Source of the DNA: Siphonodentalium dalli
Lineage: Eukaryota; Mollusca; Scaphopoda; Gadilida; Siphonodentaliidae
Assembly (NCBI GenBank): GCA_032622095.1
Contig: CP136064.1
Coordinates: 39,172,426 to 39,236,425, forward strand
Reading direction: 5' to 3'
DNA: 64,000 bases
This document shows positions 56,758 through 64,000 of this stretch, piece after piece. Within the stretch, counting starts at the first letter, position 1, and every line of letters begins with the position of its first letter. Under the pieces are notes generated by a model. It was not told where the DNA came from. It did not search any database and was given only the letters and a program-made list of their open reading frames with translations. Position numbers and translations under genes: made by a program.

Positions 56758-57258
56758 GCAGATGACACAAATGTCTTCTGTTCTGATAGAGATATCCACA
56801 AATCATTTAACACTGAACTGGATTATATGAGTCAGTGGTTTGCTGCTAATAAATTGTCATCGAACATTGATAAAACAGATTACATGCTCTTCACTAATTG
56901 TTCACTACCTGAGGTATTACCAGTCCTAACTATAAACAATAAAAATGTTAATAGAGTGGCAAATACCAAATTATAGGCGTCACTATTGAAGACAATATAT
57001 CCTGGGACAAATACATAAATTCATTATGCTCTAAACTTGCCAGTAATGTTGGAATCCTGAGGAAAATCAGTGACTTTGCTCCTGCAAACACATTGAAAAC
57101 CTTGTACTTATCACTAATTGTACCTACTTGACCTACTGTAACGCAATATGGAGCTCGACTCAGCTGCTCGACTACCAAAAAAAAAATCTAACCAAAATCA
57201 GAAAACTACAGAAGAATGCCCTAAAAATTATCTCAAATGATACAAGTGATATTTTGAC
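56758..57258 (+). pseudogene. Non-LTR retrotransposon reverse transcriptase fragment (5' part)
   Basis: Reads ADDTNVFCSDRDIHKSFNTE, then MSQWFAANKLSSNIDKT: the RT catalytic ADD motif followed by the QWFxxNKLSxNxxKT block of LINEs. A frameshift near 56975 leads to GVTIEDNISWDKYI, and another near 57130 to YLTYCNAIWSS and LQKNALKIISNDTSDIL. The order and spacing fit a CR1/L2/Jockey-type LINE from the catalytic core onward. The 5' part is absent, cut just before ADD by a T-run. Stops and frameshifts make it dead. It continues at 58171 after a 909-bp insertion. Confidence 0.88.
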
Positions 57259-57261
57259 TTA

Positions 57262-58170
57262 GGCCAAACAAACAAAATGGTATGTTTCCGCTAACGGTGT
57301 GAAAAAATTAGGGTAGGTAGGGATTTTTTATTTTTTTATTTTATTTTTTTATTTCTTATCCAGCCAGATCCAGCTGCAGAAAAATTGAACTACCTCGACT
57401 GAAGTGACATAAAATGCCAACTCATGTTGTGGGGAAAGTATTACTTGAACAACACAGTGGAAATATACATTAACCTTTTCAGTGCCAAGTCCGATTTTTG
57501 TATCAAATTTGTATCAAATTTATTGATTATAATAATGTGATAATTTATTATAATCAATAAATTTGAAAAATGATCAAGGAAATATTGGTTGATACAAAAA
57601 TTGAACTTGGCACTGAAAGGGTTAAGATTGAATATGCTTAAGTGTGTGATTTGTTATTCACATACCGTATTTTCATAATTTTGGCTATATTACTTGGTAT
57701 GAAATTGATGTACATGTAACTAACGTTTTATGATAATTTTACCCATAATACCACCGGTACTTGTATTGTGATGACTACATCCTATTGGTCTTGAGGTAGC
57801 CAGTACATTACATCCAACCTACTAGTAGCATTCCCGGTTTTTGGAAAGAGTAGCTATACCCCTACCATGTGGTGATAACCTCTATATATATACCGATACA
57901 CACCCACCATGTCTGTTGATAGTTCCCAAACAAGGCTTAAAGCAGACCTGAGATCCACTCAGGAAATTAAAATCGCAAAATCATGCCCATCAATCCATGA
58001 ATCCACCCACACCTGGAGTTTTAACTGTTGAGGTCCATCAACATCATTATGTATGTGCAATGTTGGTAAATTTTTGGCTTTTTCTCAAAATGTCAATAAA
58101 AAGATTAGGGTCGGCGTTTATTTTTAGGGTCGGTCGATGTGCGGAAACATAGTATATTTTTTCTTTGGCC
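57262..58170. mobile_element. Harbinger-like non-autonomous element inside the LINE
   Basis: Ends GGCCAAACAAACAAAATGGT ATGTTTCCGC / GCGGAAACATAGTATATTTT TTCTTTGGCC with TTA at 57259-57261 and 58171-58173. TTA/TAA duplications and GGCC-type ends fit PIF/Harbinger. Removing the insert and one TTA restores the LINE frame. No transposase. A T-family element is nested at 57470-57625. Confidence 0.85.
57470..57625. mobile_element. T-family element, CAGTGCCA ends, no inner palindrome
   Basis: TTAA at 57470-57473 and 57622-57625. Ends CCTTTTCAGTGCCAAGTCCG / GAACTTGGCACTGAAAGGG. The interior has a different hairpin, AATTTATTGATTATAATAAT and its partner, in place of the usual AATGCATTCTC palindrome. 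Confidence 0.9.
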
Positions 58171-58510
58171 TTATTGTAAGTTAAACAGACTACTAATATT
58201 TGATGATATTGGTAACATGCAGCTCATTAGAATACTACATGATTATCATATGCATGCACTATCTGATTCATTATCAAAATTATTCATGCATATTGCAGAT
58301 ATCCATAGCTATAATACCCGTGCAAAAACAAAAAGTAATCTTTATCATGAATTTAAAAGGACTAAAAACTCGAAAAGTGTTATCTCAAACAAAGCCCAAT
58401 AATTATGGAATAGCAGACTGCACACTATGCATTAAAGTTAGTACATGTAGCCCAGAATACCTCAAATACTTAAAAGATTACTTTATAAGAAAACGAGTAT
58501 AATAAATACA
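58171..58510 (+). pseudogene. LINE reverse transcriptase fragment (C-terminal part)
   Basis: Resumes in frame with YCKLNRLLIFDDIG, then QLIRILHDYHMHALSDSL, IHSYNTRAKTKSNLY and, after a stop, LWNSRL. The IHSYNTR and WNSL-like blocks are the usual C-terminal signature of LINE ORF2 proteins. Decayed near the end. Confidence 0.85.
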
Positions 58511-58630
58511 GCCGTATCAATGACCTACTCAAATAATTTAAATTGGTAAGCATGATCTAAACTCTCACATATCTCAACCTAAATGAGGTCCACTGATTGT
58601 ACAGCCACAACCTTAGTCTTAGACATTCAC

Positions 58631-59504
58631 TTAAGGACTTTGCTAACCCAATTTTCCCTAAATTTAATGGAGTCCAAAATAAAGGTTTATGTTCACTTTT
58701 ATTAGTAATCACAGTTATCAAACCCATGGATGCCACATTTGAAGAGTATAATTCATGGTAGATTATGTTAGAAATTCATAATGTGAAATTTGTAGAAGTT
58801 TTTTAAATCAATTTTTAGAAATAAAGATATACTCACAGTTTTAGTTTTATTAAGACTTTTGGCTGAGAAGCAGTTGTTTACAAATGGTAGATTTCATTGC
58901 TCAGAAAAGCTATTTGGGAACTGAATTTGATGGGTCAAGCTAATGTTCACTCAAGCCAGCTGGGATTATGACCAGCAGGTTTTGACCCATGAGAATATTA
59001 TATCCTATTCAGGCTGATTGATGACCTAGTTTCTGGGCTATGGGGTACCACCAGATTGGGGATTACACAGTTCTTTTGTCAAGAGATTCACAACACACCA
59101 CTGTCAACAGATATTAACACTTAACTGTCACCTCACTACACGCGATGTCAGGAAAGTTTCTAAATTATTTGTAAACAATTGGTTCTTAGTAATTTTATCA
59201 AAGAATGCTTGATAAATATAAATATTATTTTATTGTTCATCATTCTTCACAGTGTTCAGTACACATTGCCATATTTTTTTCTTTGATATGGACTTTGTGT
59301 TTATTGATTTTGGGTTCGAAAAAATAGATTTTAAAAACCTCTATAATTTTCACATTTAGTATTTCTAACATATTCCACCATGAATTATACTCTTAAAATG
59401 TTGCATTCATGGGGTTGGTTACTGTGGTTACTAACAAAAGTGAACAGAAACCTTTATTTTGACTCCATCAAATTTGGGGGAAATTGGGTTAGCAAAGTCC
59501 TTAA
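58631..59504. mobile_element. Long-arm TTAA foldback element
   Basis: TTAA at 58631-58634 and 59501-59504. Arms of about 200 bp: GGACTTTGCTAACCCAATTT TCCC... and its inverted partner ...GGGAAATTGGGTTAGCAAAG TCC, diverged by substitutions and small indels. The centre of about 470 bp has no coding frame. A TTAA TSD fits piggyBac or Kolobok; the ends do not match other T copies. Confidence 0.85.
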
Positions 59505-59650
59505 AACATATTAAATTGTTCTTGGATTTAAATTAATATATATACTTTATGAGCATTCCCCCCCCCAACATATTATGCACACCATGTAATCTTGCACCCC
59601 CCTTCCCCCACTCTCTCCCAAATCCTTGCACCTACCTGCACCCAGTTTGG
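59505..59650. other. Spacer with short C runs
   Basis: CCCCCCCC at about 59561 and CACCCCCCTTCCCCC at about 59596. Confidence 0.5.
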
Positions 59651-59652
59651 GT

Positions 59653-62252
59653 GTGACTAATTACCACCACGGGCCCGTGGACACTATATCTCGACGTTAT
59701 AAGGTGGCGACATGCCACTTGAGGGCAACCTAGAAAATTTTACTCGCTCGCTCGTATCCGGTCGGTGTTATTAAACCCGAAAATGCCGATATTGGCTAAG
59801 AGAGCCCGGATGATCCCGGGTGTCTTCGTGTGTTTTCGGACAGTATATTTTGGTGATACGTGGTGGTGCAATACCACCTGAGTGTGACTTCCAAATATTG
59901 ACTCGTTGACGCGTCCACGGCCGATGTTATTAACCCCTCAAAATCCGGTAAAATACCATACAAACAAAAAGAGCCCGGGACCGCCCGGGCGCCCCCATAG
60001 GCCCGTGGACACTATATCTCGACGTTATAACGTAGCGACATACCACACGAAGGTAACCTAGAAAATTTTACTCAATCGCTCGTCTCCGGCCGGTTTTATT
60101 AACCCCGCAAATGCCGATATTGGCTAAGAGAGCCCGGGGGAACCCGGGTGTCTTCGTGTGTTTTCAGACAGTATATTTTGGTGATGCGTGGTAGTGCAAT
60201 ACCACCTGAGTGTGACTTCAAAATATTGACTTGTTGACGCGTCCACGGGCGATGTTATTAACCCCTCAAAATAACGTTCCCCCTACATTTCTATATTAAC
60301 AATGTAGTTTCTCGTTTTTATGAATTATATTAGGCCTCATTGCATCGCAAGTGCTCATTCTCTTGGTTTAGAAGTACATTTCGGACAAACTTCTGTGATC
60401 GGAATTTGAGGTGGGTTGTGAGTAAAATAACTTTCTAGAACTGGAAGTGGAATTGCGAGAGAAAAAAAATCTGTGACCTGAATTGGTTGGGGGAGGGGTG
60501 GGAATAACTTTATTCATAAAACTTGAAAGTAAGATGAGTTTCTTGTTTTCGGAAGACATAAATGTTATAAACATAACATGATATAATGTCGATTTGACAC
60601 ACTCTTTAACTCTCTCTATCGAGTTTCTTCCTGGCCGCTGAAATTTTGCTGCCCTGTATATATGACACACCTAATTCATTCCTCGATGAAACCATTAATA
60701 CAAAAATCTCCTCTGCAGAACATTTTCCTTCGAGCGGCGAGAGTGTCTAAGTCTATTGTGCGTTTTATTTACCCCCCCCCCCCCCAGCAATATTGACGAC
60801 GTCTCGAAACTGTAAGCAAGACTATAGTCGTTTTTATTTACAAACATACAATTCTCCTAGTATGGCCAGGGGGGGGGGGGGTGGAAAAAAGTTTTTTCCG
60901 GGCACGTACACCGGGGTGGGTGGGTGGGGTGGTCGATAGGACCAACAAACAATTTTTTTACGCAACTCAAAAATATTTTTCCTGCAAGTCTTTTTGACTG
61001 TTTTTGCAATGAGTTTGGCTTAAAACACATCTATATGTCAATATTAACATAAATGACAAATTTCATGACGATCAGACAAACAGTATAGCCTGTAGCCCAT
61101 GCTAATGGATTGAATTTTGAAATCCAAGATGGCTGCTGGCAGCCTTGTTTTTTTTGGACCGAATGACCCCAAAATGACTTGTTCCTATTTACATGTCAAT
61201 GTTACCATCCATGACTAATAGTATGCACAGAAATTCATATGCAGCTGTTTACAGTGGACGCGGGGGTGGGTGGGTCTCAACAAGTGTCGAAAGTCAAAAA
61301 TCAGCATACGTGCCTGCAAATTTTTTCCGACCACTCCCCCCTGGTATGGCTATGAAATAAATTGAAATTGACTCATGTATTAATCCCTCAGGTGGTATGT
61401 CGCTACATAATATCGTCGAGATATAGTGTCCACGGGCCCATTGGGGCGCTCGGGCTCTTATTGTTGATATGGTATTTCACTGGATTTTGAGGGGTTAATG
61501 ACATCGGTCGTGGACGCGTCAGCGATTCAATATTTGGATGTCACACTCAGGTGTATTGCACTACCACAGTGCCACATCACCAAAATATACTGTCCGAAGA
61601 CGCCCGGGCTCCCCGGGCTCTCTTAGCCAATATCGGCATTTGCGGGGTTAATAACACCGGCCGGAGACGATCGAGCTTGTTAAATTTTCTAGGTTGACCT
61701 CGTGGGGTATGCCACAAAGTTATAACGTCGAGATATAGTGTCCACGAGACCATGGCTCTTTTTGTTTATATGGTATTTTACCGGATTTTGAGGGGTTAAT
61801 AACACCGGCCGTGGACGAGCGATCGAGTAAAATTTTCTAGGTTACCTTTGTGGGGTATGTCGCTACGTTATAACATCGAGATATAATGTCCACGGGCCTA
61901 TGGGGGAGCCCGGGCGGTCCCGGGCTCTTTTTGTTCATGAATACGGTATTTTACTGGATTTTGAGGGGTTAATAGCATCGGCCATGGACGCGTCAATATT
62001 TGGAAGTCACACTCAGGTGGTATTGCACTACCACGCATCACCAAAATATACTGTCCGAAAACACACGAAGACACCCGGGAACATCCGGGCTCTCTTAGTC
62101 TTAGCCATGCGCAATATCGGCATTTTCGGGGTTTATAATAATAACACCGGCCGGAGACGAGCGAGCGAGTAAAATCTTCTAGGTTGCCCTCAGGTGGCAT
62201 GTCGCTACCTTAGAACGTCGAGATTTAGTGTCCACGGGCGGTAATTAGTCAC
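59653..62252. mobile_element. 2.6-kb foldback element with GC-rich tandem arms
   Basis: Ends GTGACTAATTACC / GGTAATTAGTCAC. The left arm (59660-60280) has two units and the right arm (61370-62240) about three, inverted. Units carry CCGTGGACACTATATCTCGA, GAAAATTTTACTCGCTCGCT, AATGCCGATATTGGCTAAGA, GAGCCCGG and ACAGTATATTTTGGTGAT. The 1.1-kb centre (60280-61370) contains a poly(C) run at about 60773, a poly(G) run at about 60868 and a segment also seen at 54670. No transposase or other coding frame was recognised. Confidence 0.8.
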
Positions 62253-62289
62253 CGCCCAGTTTATATTCATTATTGTATTTATTAATATT

Positions 62290-62420
62290 ATGCTATTATA
62301 ATTTATACTTATAGGGCTCTGGCCCATAAGCCATGCCTTCTACAGAGCCCCGTTGTTATTGTGTACAATATGCATACTTTGGATTACCAATAGAAAATCA
62401 GTTCAGTTCAAATAAAAATT
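62290..62420 (+). repeat. Possible LINE 3' tail hairpin
   Basis: GGGCTCTGGCCCATAAGCC ... CTACAGAGCCCC can form a stem and is followed by AT-rich sequence. This type of hairpin ends many invertebrate LINE copies; no RT is attached here. Confidence 0.35.
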
Positions 62421-62956
62421 TAAATCACTTGAGATTGAGAAGTTGAGTTAGAATTTGAAAATCATGTCTCTCAATTTCGTGTTATGACAGCAGAAAACCT
62501 TCTTATCATGATAAACCTCTCCATTATTTGGTGATCTTGTTCCACTGAATACTGTAAATTATAATGTATCAGCTCATAATGGTGACACCTTTAAATTGGG
62601 ATAAACTCACTCAAAACTAAAATTTTATTTCAGGTCGTTCAGAATTCAAAAAATACGGAAAGTAGATGAAACGAGGCTACCGTTCCGCGAGTTTTATAAA
62701 AATTCCTACTCGGGAATGGGCCAAATCGTCACTGAGTCGAGTTGTTTAAAACAAGCGGACGAACTTCGATTATTTTGTACTTTTAAAATATTTTGAACTT
62801 TTAAAATGCATTTATGGCATTTGCAACAGATAGACACATTTTTTTTCTAAAAAAAAAAAACTTGCGAAATAATGCTTTGGAAATTAATTTCTGCCCAAAT
62901 AATGTTAAATGAATTGTGGAAAAATTAAAAAGGCCTATACGCATAGTGTTTCTGAA
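62421..62956. other. No gene seen
   Basis: AT-rich, with an A-run at about 62849-62860. Confidence 0.45.
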
Positions 62957-63085
62957 TAACAAATTTAATCCACGAGTGGGATTGGCGATTTACACCACGA
63001 GCTTCCGAGTCAGCGAGTGGTGTAAATCGCCAATTCCACGAGTGGATTAAATTTGTTAATAAAAAACACTAGTATAGGCGTATAT
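62930..63085. repeat. Palindrome sharing sequence with the adjoining minisatellite
   Basis: GCCTATACGCATAGTGTTTC ... GGCGATTTACACCACGAGC pairs with GAGTGGTGTAAATCGCCAAT ... CACTAGTATAGGCGTATA. AATCGCCAATTCCATGAGTG recurs at about 63656, so the palindrome and the downstream array form one repeat block ending near 63690. Confidence 0.8.
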
Positions 63086-63090
63086 TTTGT

Positions 63091-63605
63091 TTATGCCACG
63101 ATCTTTACAATGCGATGGATAAACACTTTTCCGTTCAAATTGTATGGAGAAAGTTTAATCCACTCTGCGAAGTTTATGCCACGATCTTTACAATGCGATG
63201 GATAAACACTTTTCCGTTCAAATTGTATGGAGAAAGTTTAATCCACTCTGCGAAGTTTAATCAACAGTATATAGGCATGTTTAATCAACAGGTGTTGATT
63301 AAATGTAAAATTTAAACAGATGGCTTTATTTATATAGTAAGATGGGCGATCGTGGTATCAATTTATTATTCAGAAACACTATGCGTGTATTCTATATATA
63401 ATTTGTTTATGCCACGATCTTTACATGCAATGCGATGGATATTAAACACTTTTCCGTTCAAATTGTATGGAGAAAGTTTAATCCATGCACTCTGCGAAGT
63501 TTATGCCACAATCTTTACAATGCGATGTATGGATAAACACTTTTCCGTTCAAATTGTATAGGCCTATATGGAGAAAGTTTAATCCACTCTGCGATGTTTA
63601 ATCAA
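63091..63605 (+). repeat. About 83-bp tandem repeat, four diverged copies
   Basis: Unit TTATGCCACGATCTTTACAA TGCGATGG... CCGTTCAAATTGTATGGAGA AAGTTTAATCCACTCTGCGA. Copies start at about 63091, 63174, 63409 and 63500, with a spacer (63257-63405) between the second and third. Confidence 0.88.
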
Positions 63606-63850
63606 CAGTAGGGCCTATAGGCCTATGTTATAAGATAGGCGATCGTGGTATATAATCGCCAATTCCATGAGTGGATTAAATTTATTAGAGATTTCTTATT
63701 GGCCTTTAAAAGCTCAATTCAATTTCGATTAAATGTACAATCATTTCATTAATGTGAAAACAGCCTACCATATATATAGGCCTATATATTGTACTTCGTA
63801 TCACCTTATATATATACTTACTTACCGTAGGCCTATAGATACTTTCTTAG

Positions 63851-63878
<28 letters not shown>
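63851..63878. repeat. (AT)14 microsatellite
   Basis: Uninterrupted alternating A and T. Confidence 0.95.
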
Positions 63879-63882
<4 letters not shown>

Positions 63883-64000
63883 GTCCATATTATGACAACA
63901 AAATTGTGCTGTTGTCAAGTCATATAGCTTATAGCGCTTTGTGTTTCATGCACGATGACGAATTATTCGATTGCCATATATAATAGATACAAAAAATAAG

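Noticed and set aside
60368-62200. About 100-codon frames in the 2.6-kb foldback as a transposase
   Set aside because: No DDE/D or HTH motif can be seen and the frames fall in repeated arm units or low-complexity sequence.

Overview
The window is AT-rich animal DNA with introns, dense short inverted-repeat transposons and tRNA-derived SINEs. It fits a marine invertebrate, most likely a lophotrochozoan such as a mollusc; the species cannot be fixed from the sequence alone. There are no operons, CRISPR arrays or rRNA genes. Only about 5 kb is convincingly coding.

Layout. (1) 1-3482, plus strand: the last three coding exons of major vault protein (MVP), followed by a 3' UTR that may run to a poly(A) signal near 4750. 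(2) About 5-22 kb: intergenic DNA packed with small foldback elements, several nested. (3) 22.2-52.9 kb, minus strand: an unrecognised C2H2 zinc-finger gene convergent with MVP. Its large coding exon (50319-52885) carries four copies of a two-finger module and a Ser/Lys/Thr-rich repeat tract. A short linker exon (44222-44394) follows, and then two possible 3'-terminal exons: one with eight C2H2 fingers (35786-36705) and one with a single finger and an acidic tail (22181-22845). Both terminal exons have acceptors in the phase the linker exon needs, so the locus looks like a lola-type gene with alternative finger-bearing ends. That is inferred from splice phase; no transcript was seen. (4) 52.9-64 kb: upstream and intergenic DNA with a Penelope-like fragment, a broken LINE split by another transposon, and several large foldback elements.

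Repeat families, defined here from termini and target-site duplications (TSDs). T: TTAA-flanked foldbacks sharing an inner palindrome around AATGCATTCTCTTATATATG but with different ends. H: hAT-like foldbacks with ends CAAGCCTTG/CAAGGCTTG or variants and 8-bp TSDs, seven of them exact or nearly so. M: mariner-like foldbacks with ends CAGTAATGCCC and TA TSDs, one of which carries CCGCGG-rich tandem arrays. E: TA-flanked elements with ends AAGGTACTCA. Single-copy elements include a 9-bp-TSD element, a Harbinger-like element (TTA TSD) and a 2.6-kb foldback. Nested insertions give a relative order for several families.

The best candidates for something new are the paired-finger module with its alternative terminal exons, and the TTAA foldback group in which one palindromic core is joined to different termini.
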